A stretch of 64,000 nt of DNA from Porphyra umbilicalis (taxonomy: Eukaryota; Rhodophyta; Bangiophyceae; Bangiales; Bangiaceae). A program made the position numbers and the translations under genes. Below are positions 46,516 to 57,347 of this stretch, piece after piece. Under the pieces are notes generated by a model. The model had not been told where the DNA came from. It saw nothing but the letters and a program-made list of their open reading frames with translations, and ran no database searches. How positions within the stretch are numbered: the first letter of the stretch is position 1; every line of letters starts with the position of its first letter. The stretch lies in NCBI GenBank assembly GCA_002049455.2, contig KV919025.1, positions 1 through 64,000 of the forward strand, given 5' to 3'.

Positions 46516-47210
46516 ACCTCCTGGCGGCGGGGAGCGTGAAGGTGGATTGGGTGGATGGGCTGGAGGGGGAAGGGGGTGTCGGCAGAAGGGGTGAGGCCAG
46601 GAAGGGGAGGGGAGAGAGGGAACAGCCGCGAACGATGCGGGAGAACGGGAGCAGCCCACGAGTCATCAGTCCACGGGCCATGACGGTGACGCCCGTCCCT
46701 TGCTCTCAAGAGCGAAACGTTGAGTCGAGTCGTCGTTGCGGGCCCGCTGCGGGCCCGCTCCGTCGAGGCCGTGCAGCAGCCTGCAACAGCACACAGGGAG
46801 GGGGTCGTCGGGGTGACGGCTGTGACGGTGTTGGTTCGAGGGCCCGCGTTGGTACACCTCCCGGGTACGGACGAGCTCATTGACTGTCGTCGCTGTACCA
46901 ATCAGCACTCGAGCCTGTGTCAGCACGACATGCTGTGGCCAATGCTGTTCGATCTTGTGTTGGCAGATTAGTGCTGGACAGGTGTGCTACGGACAACTGC
47001 CCTGGACTGGGTCAGCTAAAGACGGCTCCCCGGACGTGCTCGACAGCACTGAGCCTGGGTAGGAGTACAGCCGGGAGCGGTACACATTGTTGTCAGCACT
47101 GTGCTGATTGCATTTATATAACTAAAGAGAGGGGCTACCTTATTCTTCAGTGGTACTACTTCGTGTATTGGTTGTACTGTGCTGGACCAATGAATTGGAC
47201 GGATCAATAC

Positions 47211-47316
47211 TGTCGTGAGTACACACCACCTGTCGTGAGTACACAGCTGTCGTGAGTACGAACCTGTCGCGAGTACACACCTGTAGTGCGTACACACCGG
47301 TAGCGAGCACGCACCG
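47211..47316 (+). promoter_or_regulatory. Six GTGAGTACAC-like motifs between the divergent transposon genes
   Basis: Variants of CTGTCGTGAGTACACAC repeat at roughly 47211, 47230, 47247, 47265, 47281 and 47300, a spacing of 17-20 bp, with the core GAGTAC mutating to GCGTAC and GAGCAC towards the right. Regularly spaced short repeats beside a transposase are typical of transposase or accessory-protein binding sites, or of a shared promoter. Function is inferred from position only. Confidence 0.5.
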
Positions 47317-47449
47317 TCGGACGCGCCGCTAGACGCACTGCACCGTTTCACCGTGCGTTGGCTTTGGCCTCTGTCCTGACCTTTGATGTGACGACCAATC
47401 GCGCCCGACTGTGGCTACGTTTCCCTGTCGGGTTGCGAGTTGCGGCCGC

Positions 47450-50400
47450 ATGCTGCGCTCTTCTGTCGGAGAGTCGCGGCACTTCAACGCGTCGCACTGC
47501 CACGACGTGCCCCCCGTCAATCCTACGGCTGTACCTGTCAATACAAGATGTATCGAGACTGACGATGACAGGCCTTTACTACCTGGCCAGGACGACGACG
47601 ATCCTATGCTGGGCGATCAAGACGCGGCCACGTCTCACCCAACTGGCGGACATGTCGGGGCAGTTGGGACAGTTGCAGCACTCCCATTGGATGTCTTTCT
47701 CGAGCTAGCCAGGACGCTCACGTGTGAGCACCGTCGTGGTCGTGCCCTTCGAGGACAACCATCTGCCCAGGCAAGGCGTGCACGCCAAGGTGACGGTCGG
47801 CATGGAGGTCAGCGGCGGCGGCGGCATCGGCGCTCGTGGAACTGTACTGTTGGATAAAGCTGTACTGCACAGGAGTACGGATGTACTCTTGATGCGTCTG
47901 GCGAGCGTTCTCGTACACCAGCGTGGGGCGCCACAGGTGATGACACTTCGCCGCGAGGTGGTGGGCGATTGTCAGCGTCTGATAGTGGCTCGGACGAAGA
48001 AGACGGTGACCCTGACCGTCGCTTGTGTGACGACGTTTTTTCGCGCTACGAGCGCTTAGCTGATGCAGACCAGTCTACGATGGCTTTTCCTATGCTGGGG
48101 GGTCGCGTTGAGCCGTGGAAGCGAGATGGTCTCCAGCACGTATTCGTCCATGCCCTAACTGTTGGCAGCGGGGGGGTGATGACGAAGCGCGAGCTCAAGG
48201 CCCTGTACAACTACACGCTGAAGGTCGAAGCGGCCACGAATGCTGCCACGACAAGACCTTTCACGGATGCTTTCAAGACGGTCTGGCGCTTCATTGCCGC
48301 CGTGCGCCGCTACAAGCGGACCCTCATTGCGCCGCTCAATTGGAGGAAGGTCATCATGACGATTGACGGGCGCCAGTACACCGTCTTTTTCAGAGACGCA
48401 CTACAAGCCGCTCAAGACGAGGTGATGCGTGCCCAGCCCGAGTACCTGTACTGGGGGGCATCTCCGTCTACTGAACATGATGCTGGGTCGATGGACGCCA
48501 GTACAGGCGCCAGTATGACCGCACCGGACACCGTACTGTGCAACGCATGGGACGGAGAAATGTACAAGCGGCAAAAGGAGCACGTTGACGGTGCCTTACA
48601 TCCAGGGACGCGTGTGCTGGGGTTCTATATGTACTCCGACTCGACTGTACTGAGCAGCAGCGGCGCTGTGTCGGCCTACCCTTTGCGGATGCGGGTCATC
48701 AACATCAACACAGATGAGGTGCGGTGGGTCACCCTGGCGTACATCCCGCAGGTGGAGGCCAAGTTTCTCGAGACCATGAAGGGCCAGGAAGTACGTGCCG
48801 AGTTGCTGCAGCGCATCCTACATGTTGTATTCCGGACAATTCTGCTGGCAAGTCATGACGGCACGTGGCTCAATCTTCCAGGTGGTGGCTGCGTGCGTGT
48901 CTCTCCCCGTGCTCTTCTGTACGTATGTGACCAACCCGAGGAGCGCGCAGTCATGTGTCTGAAGGGGTCCGGCTGCCTCTTCCCTTGCACGGCATGCACT
49001 GTTGGGCGGGACAGCTCCTGTACGGAGGCGGGCACGAATGCTCCCCCAAGGGATGTGCACGAGACTGTGCGGGTGCAACTGCGCAATGTGCTGATGGGTG
49101 ACTTCCGCGGTGCTGGCGCGATGCGTACTGAGGCGGAGATGGCGCACAGTTTGAACAGCATGGTTCCTGCTCTGGCTGCATGGGCGGGGCTTGGCAACGG
49201 CCCGCGTATGCTGTATCGTTTGCCAGGGTTTGACCGCCTCCACGTATGTTTCTCATGCTGTATGTGCGTCTTTTCGGTATCGTCCTGTTTGTGGATGCTC
49301 CGTACTACGACTGCGTCCTGTGGAGTCCAGGCCGCTTGTGTTGGTACCGGGTGTCAGCTCACTAACGACACGTTGCATGTGCATTCCCGTTCGTGTTGGT
49401 ACTGTGCTGTGGTCTGCGTGTGATCAGGTCATGGACGTTGGTATCAACAGCATGGTCGCAAACGCGGTACCCGAGTACCTCCGGAAGATTGCTATGCCGG
49501 GTGGCCATGTACGGCTCGGCACAGTCACCAATTCCAAGCGCGCCATCAACATGCGGTTCAAGCATGCCTCACGCCGTGCACGAGTGCCACACATACACCC
49601 CGGGTACGCCAGAGTATAGAGAACGAAGGTGTTTTGTATTGGGTGACGAGTAGGGAACGATCGGTGACAGCGACGCGCGGTTGAGTAGCTCATCGACCTA
49701 TACTGACACGGAGATTGACACTTGTACCCGATTCCTTTTAAGCTAGCGTTGTGTACTATCTCTTTCATGTACTGGCTTCGATTCTATCTCCCTCGTGCGT
49801 AGGTATTTTGTACCCAAGGCTACGAAGCAGGCAACGATGACGGGTAGCGAGCACCGACGGGCTCTGCCGTTCTTGCCCTTTGCCGTCGTTGCCACCATTG
49901 GCTCCGCGCAGAACTAGACGGACGACCGGCTTCTGACGAGGGCCGTGTGTGAGCTGGTGGCAGTGACGAACGAGATCTTTGCTGAGAGGTGTACTGGCGG
50001 TGGGATCACTGGCGCACAAGCGGCGGCAGTTGCTGAACGGGCACAGAAATGGGTCATCGATTACTACCAGCCGTTGCCCGGTCCGTCGCATACCACGAAG
50101 TTGCATCGCCTTTCCGTGCATCTACTTGACGAGTTCCGTCTGCGGGGAAATTTTTTCGACGGGAACACGGGCTACAATGAGACGCTGCACAAGGCAGTGA
50201 AAGCGGCGTACAAGGCCACCAACAAGAGGCGTGACCAGTTCGTTGAGCAGCTGCTTTTGAACCAGCAGGTGGCTGCCTTATTGCTGGAGGAAGAGGAGCG
50301 CCCAATCGCAGCGGGCTCAGCTGCAACGCCAGTACACGCCAGACGCCGCAGCAGACCTCTTCGCTTCTCCCACCGCTGTACTGCGGCGCAGCTTGCGCGC

Positions 50401-50958
50401 AAGCGCATATTGCCTGGGCTCTGTACTATGTTGGAGGTGGAGGACAGTGCTCCCTTGTTCTATTGCGACTCCGTATACTACGGCAAGTCATCCGCCCCTA
50501 GGCGTGGCCGGGTGGCCAGCACCATTCGTGCTGCAGCGAGCTTTCATGGCGCTCTTTGGTATGACTGGCTGCAGTACCGCGGGCCCGGTGGCAACAAATT
50601 CTACGGTCAAGCTGCGCTCGTTGTACAGTCCCGAACAGGGAGACGGAAGCGGCTGGTGGTTCGGCGGGCAGAGGAAGCGGCACCTCGTGAGGGTTGTGTA
50701 CTGACGGACAACGGGTGTCAGCGACTGCGATGGGCGGTACCGTCCGGTGGGAATGCGGCTCGTCTGGACGTCGTGGAGGTCAGCGACATTGTGGGCTGGG
50801 TTGCAGTGGAGCATGACTGGGAGGACCTTTGTGAGCGGCATGGCTTGCTTGTCATGCCTAACGAGGTACCATCCACCGCTGCAGAGCTGGGCGCCGCCCG
50901 CTTTTTTGTGAACGCATTCGCGGTCAGCGATTCGGGAGAGGAGACGGATGACGAATGA
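47450..50958 (+). CDS. KDZ/Plavaka-type DDE transposase, four exons, one internal stop
   Basis: Exons end or begin at 47723, 47937-49243, 49428-49603 and 49803-50958. All three introns (GTGAGC...CACAG, GTATGT...GATCAG, GTACGC...GCGTAG) keep phase. The first in-frame ATG is 47450, but a C2H2-like finger (CRVASC...H....H), usual at the start of Plavaka proteins, begins upstream at 47411 with GTG where an ATG would be expected. Exon 2 has NAWDGEMYKRQKEHVDG, the first catalytic Asp in FYMYSDSTV and a second in YVCDQPEERAV, then a CxxC pair (CLFPCTAC). Exon 4 has LPFLPFAVV, a TKLHRLSVHLLDEFR segment and GYNETLHKAVKAAYKATNKR, closely following the family's NYNTE...AYRATN block. A TAG at 49915-49917 interrupts exon 4 between two conserved stretches. 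The true end is TGA. It acts as a cut-and-paste nuclease in the nucleus. Confidence 0.75.
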
Positions 50959-51147
50959 TGGGGGGAGGGGGGGGGGAGGAGGGCGGGGGGGCGGGCTGGG
51001 GTGTTGGTGGGGCGGGAGGGGTAGACGAGCAAGGCAGTTGTGCCTCTCGGAGCTTGAATCAATGCGTGTCACGAAGGTCTCGGTTGAGCGACGTGTCAGA
51101 AGCAATGAAGCGTTGGGGACCCGGCCGGTCGCAGTAAAGAAAGTGAT

Positions 51148-51400
51148 GTGTGACCCTCAGAGCTGCTGCTTCTACGTGCTGAACGCTGGTAGCTTCTGGC
51201 ATTCCAGGGACGCCCCACACAGATTGATGTGTGACCCCCAGACCTGTTGCTTCTACGTGCTGAACGCTGGTGGCTTCTGGCATTCCAGGGACGCCCCACA
51301 CAGATTGATGTGTGACCCCCAGACCTGTTGCTTCTACGTGCTGAACGATGGTGGCTTCTGGCAGTCCAGGGACGCCGCACACAGATTGATGTGTGACAAA
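51148..51400 (+). repeat. 81-bp tandem repeat, three copies
   Basis: Copies begin with GATGTGTGACCC at about 51148, 51229 and 51310 and include TGCTTCTACGTGCTGAACG and GGCATTCCAGGGACGCC. They lie about 190 bp past the transposase stop, so may be a subterminal repeat of that element. A G-rich run (50957-51000) precedes them. Confidence 0.9.
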
Positions 51401-51469
51401 CCGTCCTGACTGGCCCTGGCGCGCTGCGAAACGACGAAGACACACCCGATTTCCTTGTGTGCGCGTCAC

Positions 51470-51570
51470 TTGTAGCCTGCTTCAGCAGGGGCTACAAGCC
51501 CACGAATCTGGCCCGATTTACCTGGTACACCCCACGGCGCCAGCACGTGGGACTTGTAGCCCACGTTCTG
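51470..51570. repeat. CTTGTAGCC / GGCTACAAG inverted words
   Basis: CACTTGTAGCCTGCTTCAGC, then AGGGGCTACAAGCCCACG, then GTGGGACTTGTAGCCCACG form overlapping inverted repeats. This could be an element end, but no partner was found on the left side of the transposon. Confidence 0.4.
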
Positions 51571-51700
51571 GACCCCCGCCCCCCCCAGATGCCGTGCGTT
51601 CGGCCCCCCCCCCACGGCCGCCGCTCCGAATTGATGCCAGTAAGGCAATCGGGCCTGTAGTACATGAAATTTAGCCTAGTACGCGTGTTAGTACACGTCT

Positions 51701-51850
51701 AGTGTCTATTCTACCGTATAGCTCAATTGAGTCGCAACGACTCAATTGAGTCGCATTTTCGGTACCCCTTTCTTGGTAAAATGGGTGCTCTGACGCCGAT
51801 TCTGACAACAGAAAAGGACTCAGAGCCGGCTGTTTAGTCTTGGGGTACCT
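51701..51850 (+). mobile_element. Right-truncated second member of the 4414-4715 MITE family
   Basis: The left end GTGTCTATTCTACCGTA and the scaffold words CATTTTCGG, CTCTGACGC, CTGACAACAGAAAAGGACTC and CTTGGGG follow the first member in order. The palindromic word is different: GACTCAATTGAGTC type, present twice at about 51722-51756. Similarity is lost after about 51847 and the right end is missing. Confidence 0.75.
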
Positions 51851-52345
51851 TATCAAGTTTTAACTCCCGGTCGTTCCGTGGCAAAAGTTGTCTCGGTGCC
51901 AACTTTTCCTCGCGTCGGACGCCCACAGATGCGGGGGTACGCCCCGTTTTCCCTTTGTCTGGATGCCCTTAGGCGCTGTTCCTGGGCTGCCATATCACGT
52001 CTGAAGTTGGCTGACGGCGGGACCGTCACGCACATGCATCCGCGCTTTTTATCGGTGTGTCCCATGTGGGGAGCGGGCTGTGTGGCCATTGAGGCAGCGG
52101 TCGGCCGATCACCTCGTCGCGTGCTGCTCGCTGGTAGGTCCCTCTCGGATGGAGACGAGGTCAGAGCACCAGCCCGTTTCTAGTTCCCTCCGTTCGGCGC
52201 TCTGCGTGGCCGCTTCTACTGCCTGTCTGCCGTTTTTCCCACACGGCCGTCGGTTTCCACTCCTCCTTCTCCCTCCCCCGCTCCCTCCTCCTCCCCCTCT
52301 CTTTCCCTTCAATTTCCCATTTGCACCCCAAACCACCTGCACGAC
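51851..52345. other. Leader region of the piggyBac transposase gene
   Basis: The region ends in a long pyrimidine tract (about 52250-52320) directly before the ATG. No TTAA-flanked terminal repeat could be confirmed. Confidence 0.35.
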
Positions 52346-54679
52346 ATGAGCGGCGACCCCCGGTTGATTGTGGGGATCACGGTCGACACCAAGGCCAAGA
52401 ATATCCGATCTGCGTTTACATGCACGCGGATGCTGGGCACCAGGGCGGATGACGCTATGGCGACCGGCACCGTCACCCAGGTCACGAGAGTCAAGGTTGA
52501 TGGTCGCATGGCCACCTCCATTACGGGGCGGTTTGAGTGCCTGGGTAAGACCGTTGACAAGACCCTGCGTATCCGCAGTATCCGCCCGGGACCTGCACCC
52601 TGTCCGGTTCCCCCCCTTCCCCATCCATCTTCACAACTGGCTCCGTCGGCGTCTTCCCAACCCCCTCCCCACGCCACACTTCCGGATGCACCTGGGGTCC
52701 GGCTGGCGCCCGCAAGATCCGCTGCGGATGCGACAGCTCCCGCCTCGGTCTCGGGAGCAAGTCACGCGATGGCTCTACCCGTCGGTACTCAAGCATCGGC
52801 CAACAGGGGACCAGCTTTGCTTCTTCAAGGTGCTGCATTGCTGGACGCGCCAAGAGCGCTTCCCGCTGGTTCCCCCGTCACGCCACCATCCCCCAACCAT
52901 TTGGCTCTCGGTTTGGGGTCGGCTGCAGATCCGCCGCCCGCGCCTCCACCCTCGTCAAGGGCCCCCACCGCACCGCCCTCTGTGGAAGCCCACGGTTTTT
53001 TGTGGCGGGAACGGGTCGTGACCCAACCGCTTGGTGGACCGGTGCCCCCTCGGTCGTGGTCGGTGCGTACCCTGGGAGGAGATTTCATCAGAGAAGGGGG
53101 GGACTCGGTTGGTTTCGGCCGGAACCGCGCTCCTATTGATTACTTCTTTGCCGTGTTCCCGCAGCCGCAGCTTTCGCGGATTGTCGAGCTGACGTCGGCG
53201 CGGCTGGAGGCCCGACGTCTGCCACCGACGTCCGCGGGCGAGATTCTAAAGGTGTTTGGCGTGCTCATCCTGGCCACGCGCTTTGAGTTTGGGTCCCGCG
53301 CCGAGCTGTGGGCCACCGAGCCGCGATCGAAGTACATGTCCGCTCCAGCCTTTGGCAGACGGACAGGTATGCCGCGCAACCGCTTTGACGCACTCTGGTC
53401 ATCTCTGACGTTCAGTCGACAGCCGGCGGGCGGTCCTGCCGCCGATGACCGCGGCGGTGAGCGCTTTCGGTGGGCGTTGGTCAACGACTTTGTCGCCGAG
53501 ATCAACAGGCACAGGGCCACCCACGTGACTCCAGGCGACACGCTGTGCGTCGACGAGTCCATCGTCAAGTGGTATGGCCAGGGTGGCCACTGGATCTCTG
53601 CCGGCCTTCCAATGTACGTCGCTATTGACCACAAGCCTGAAAACGGCTGCGAGATTCAAAACGCGGCGTGCGGGCGCAGCGGCATAATGCTCCGGCTTCA
53701 TCTCGTGACTACAGCGGCAGAGGAGCATGCCACGCGCTCGGCCGCCGAGAGCCAGATGCTGCATGGCACTGCTGTTTTGCAGCGCCTCGTTGGGCCATGG
53801 GCCGGGTCGGACCGTGTCGTGTGCGCCGATTCGTATTTTGCCAGTGTGGAGGCGGCCCTCTCCCTCAAGGCTTCTGGCCTGCGTTTCATTGGCGTGGTGA
53901 AGACGGCCCATCGGCGTTTCCCTTTGTCATCTCTCGCTGCTCGGGAGCTGGGGGCGCGGGGGGACTGGGTGACGATGGTCCACGACGATGCGACGGGGTC
54001 CCCGGATCTGATGGCTGTCCTCTGGGTGGACCGGGACCGGAGATACTTCGTTGCGACAGCCAGCAGCACGAGGCCGGGTGCGCCCTGTGAGCGCCTTCGG
54101 TGGCATGAGCAGGAGGGAGGGGCCGAGTGCGTGGCCGTGTCTGTGTCCCAGCCCGAGGTGGCCGAGATTTATTACGGCTGCTGTGCCCAGATTGACAGGC
54201 ACAACCGCTGTCGATAAGACGACCTCAAGTTGGAGCACAAGCTACGCACCCACGACTGGTCGCAGCGAGTGAACATCTCTTTGCTTGGGGTTTGCATTGT
54301 GGATGCGTGGCTACTGCATTCGGGTGCACGTGGCGCCGCTGCACTCAAGCAGTCGGATTTTTACGAGGACCTTGCTGCCGACCTCATCGACAACAGTTTT
54401 GATTCGGTCGGTTGGCGCCCGCGCGGAGGGGCGGCGGAGGGAGAGGGGGAGGGCGGCGGGGCGGGGGCAGGTGAGGAGGCGCTGGCACCGGCCTACGGGG
54501 TGGGGTTGCACCTCAAGCCGACCACCAAGCGGCGCCTGGACCAGTCCGGCGGAGCCACCCCGCACTTGCGGCAGCGGTACTGCCGAGAATGCAACACAGG
54601 AACGCAAAAATTCTGTCGAGCGACCACTTTGTATGAGCACCAACCATGTTTTGACAGGACACTATCAGATAAAGGCTAA
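52346..54679 (+). pseudogene. piggyBac-type transposase with an in-frame stop after the third catalytic Asp
   Basis: The frame from ATG 52346 encodes 623 residues to TAA 54215-54217 and then continues in the same frame for another 153 codons. The catalytic triad is visible: Asp403 in CVDESIVKWYGQGG, Asp495 in VVCADSYFASV and Asp617 in CCAQIDRHNR. LPMYVAIDHKPENGCEIQNAACG and, after the stop, LRTHDWSQRVN and VDAWLLHS are typical of the branch common in oomycetes. The internal TAA falls right after HNRCR, where I recall related proteins having Gln (RQDDL), so a single C-to-T change would explain it. The C-terminal part has a Cys-rich knuckle (YCRECN...FC). The N-terminal 85 residues form a separate compact module (IVGITVDTKAKNIRSAFTC), followed by a Pro-rich linker. 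The enzyme would excise at TTAA sites. Confidence 0.85.
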
Positions 54680-54785
54680 ACAGTTCACCGATTTGAAGTA
54701 TATTGAAACATCTTGCAGAAACAGACACCATATTGATTTTGAGCGAGCCCATGGAATCAATGAGAGAAGACTCTGGCTGCCATGA

Positions 54786-55355
54786 TTAGCAGATAGAATA
54801 CGATGCATCAATCATCGTCACCAACGGTGTTCCAAGATGCCTGTCCAGAGATGTCTTTGCTCGGGCTTGCAGCGACACATTCCTGAGCACTTCGTGGTGA
54901 ATATTGAGGGCTACTATGTATTCAGTGTTTCTTTGGGCAGTGAGGACTGACCGGCAGGAGCGGTCCAGGAATAATGGGGACAGAGACAACACGGATATAT
55001 TCGCGATGACCTCCAGACAAAGGGGACAGAGGGTATATGTAGGTCTTTGAGAAAGAAAACCTCGAAGATGTTCTCCATTTATTCGTACCGACATGCCAGA
55101 GGCACTATAAAGACATGTGCAGAGGATAGCAGCCCAAGACTGCTGTACACCGTCGCCAGGTCTAGGAGGACGGTGAGCACACGCATCGACGCCAACGCCG
55201 ATCGACTCCTGGCACAAATGGAGACACGGAAACGATGTGGTACAACTTTCTGTTGGACACGTAGCCCGCCAAAAGACGATGAGAACATCCAACCAAACAA
55301 GGAGAGATGCACGTAGAGCCGAAGTCATGGTACACAGCACACGTAACAGTAGCAT
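54786..55355 (-). CDS. Hypothetical 189-residue protein
   Basis: The frame has a true ATG and is long for DNA of this composition. The N-terminus is hydrophobic (LRVLCTMTSALRASLLVWL), which could be a signal or membrane segment. The rest has several Cys and a CPLC pair. No family is recognised and no splice or promoter signals support it, so chance is a real alternative. Confidence 0.25.
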   Translation of the reverse strand: MLLLRVLCTMTSALRASLLVWLDVLIVFWRATCPTESCTTSFPCLHLCQESIGVGVDACAHRPPRPGDGVQQSWAAILCTCLYSASGMSVRINGEHLRGFLSQRPTYTLCPLCLEVIANISVLSLSPLFLDRSCRSVLTAQRNTEYIVALNIHHEVLRNVSLQARAKTSLDRHLGTPLVTMIDASYSIC

Positions 55356-57167
55356 AACTCTGTGACAGGGTCCGTTGCCTGTGTATCACACTTCGCCGAT
55401 ACAGGAGAATCATGCTACCCCCAACCTGGGCGCGGTAAGCACACGGCCCTCAAGGCACGGCCGTCACCCGTCGTCTCGACAGCAAAACCCCTTCACATGT
55501 CCCCACATCTGTTCTCCATGACAAGCCAGCGGCTCACCATCACACTCCGAGATGAGCCAACGCACGGTTGACCTATACCTTGTCTGAGAAGCGAGAATCA
55601 ACGGAGCAAATCGAGCATTCGATGGACAAAGCACACGACACAAGCAGGATGCGCAACAGAAGCCGATAACGACGAAGTCGCTGGATGAGTCAGATGTGCA
55701 GCCTCATGTTCAGTGCTTGACTCAGTGGTAGCGACAGAAAGAGTGTACGCCCGTCGTCCCCACTGGGGCAGATCATGCATCCGCGTCTTTCGCGCTGACT
55801 GCGAACAGCCTTCTCCACCACGCCCATCCATACCGACACAGATCTCATAGCCACGTCCGAGCAACACACGGAGAAGGCCGCGGACCAACACGCCCATCCT
55901 TCCGTATCGAAACAGTGCAACCGTGAGCCTCCATAGCGACAACGTCACCGATGGCGACACCGCGCCGTCCGCCCGTGTCAGATGCAATGTCCAACCACCT
56001 GAATACGTCAAGCTAATAGACCGCCACCAATGACCCGCCCGACGCCTCACCCCCTCTGTCACGCCCAGTCCCAGAATCCGACCAGGTTGTGTCGCAAAAA
56101 GTCTACCGTCGGCTCATCATAGGGATCGCTCTCGCCGGGGAATACAAATGCCGCCGCCGGTTGCAGCTGCTGAGGAGGTCATGAAGCCACGGGTGGGGGC
56201 ACCCGCGCGGCGATTGCTGCCGCTGCGCAGAAAGGCGGCAGGCAACACCCAGGAAAAAGAAGACACAGATCTCGCCGCCGCCCATTCCGTCGAGCAAGGA
56301 GGCAGTGGCTGAGGTCCCGGCGTGGAGAGTGCGGGCTTGCCGCAATGTAAATGCCCCAGTAGCCCTACCAACCAACCAGATATTACTTAGAACTCTCGTA
56401 GTCGACAACAAGGCTCTCCAGCACTTAACTGTACAATACAGCTTCTTTCCGAGACGCTCCAATCTCTAGTTCCTGTCACCAGGACTGTTTCCAAAATTGA
56501 CATGTGACGTGCACATATGTTATTGGTCAGCAGCATTGATGGCGACGAATTTTAGTCAACTGGCAATCAGACGTTGCGTTGGCTGCCTTAGAACTTCCAC
56601 TGCCCACCACTCGAATGAACTTTCGCCGTGAACGAGCTGGTCATGCCGAAGATGCCAGGACACTCCAGGTCGTTCATTGGTGTGTTGCCAGAAACAACCG
56701 AGAGCGAGAACAAGCAGCTGTAAGGAATTTTACTACGCAGCTCAAAGTTGTGGCGGTACTCCAAAAGGGCATTCCGTTGTATTCTCACTACAGTCGTCAC
56801 GCTGCCCCCACCAAACACCCGAGGCCAGCTTCCATAATGGCTCGCACATCTTGATGGCGTCCCGTCAAGAGACTGTAGCTGCTGCTCGTGTTTTTGGAAT
56901 GCGCCGGCAATGCGATGGTGCTGCCTTGTGTAGCACCGAGCAGCATGTCGTTATGTCCGCCACACAGTCTCCGCGGATGTCCTTCCACCACTCTGCCAAA
57001 CAGAGGCCACCCCTGCATCGGAGGGTGCACGCGTAGCATGGTACGTCCTGCGATGCCCTTTGTGGATGCCTACATGTGGTCAGGCGGTTGCCCCGCCTAG
57101 CCGGTTTTGGCGTCATTGGCCCCCATGTCTCTTGTAGAATCATACGTGGAGAGTCCCACGGACCATT

Positions 57168-57177
57168 GTATATATTG
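57168..57177 (+). promoter_or_regulatory. TATA-like box upstream of the 57348 gene
   Basis: GTATATATTG lies about 175 bases before the ATG of the following gene, in DNA without other AT-rich runs. The distance fits a promoter with a moderate 5' leader. Confidence 0.4.
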
Positions 57178-57347
57178 ACCCACACAGAAGCTCTCTCAGT
57201 TCACCCGTCTGCCGCCTCACTATCGTTTCTTGTGTACACGATCGTGAGCAGCCTTTTCCCCGTTGTCCAGTTGTGTACCGTGTCCTAATCTCTCGCTCTC
57301 CTTCACGACCCCGCGACCTGACCTCCCTACCCGGCCCTGTCGTTGGC

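Larger units (their letters stand above)
54704..57347. other. Mostly gene-free stretch between two transposons
   Basis: Composition is near-balanced and frames are short. Two weak candidates are listed separately or here. A minus-strand terminal-exon candidate at 56169-56059 has acceptor CTCAG and TGA stop, and encodes a short peptide ending VGFWDWA. The ORF at 54786-55355 is described below. No domain is recognised. Confidence 0.35.
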
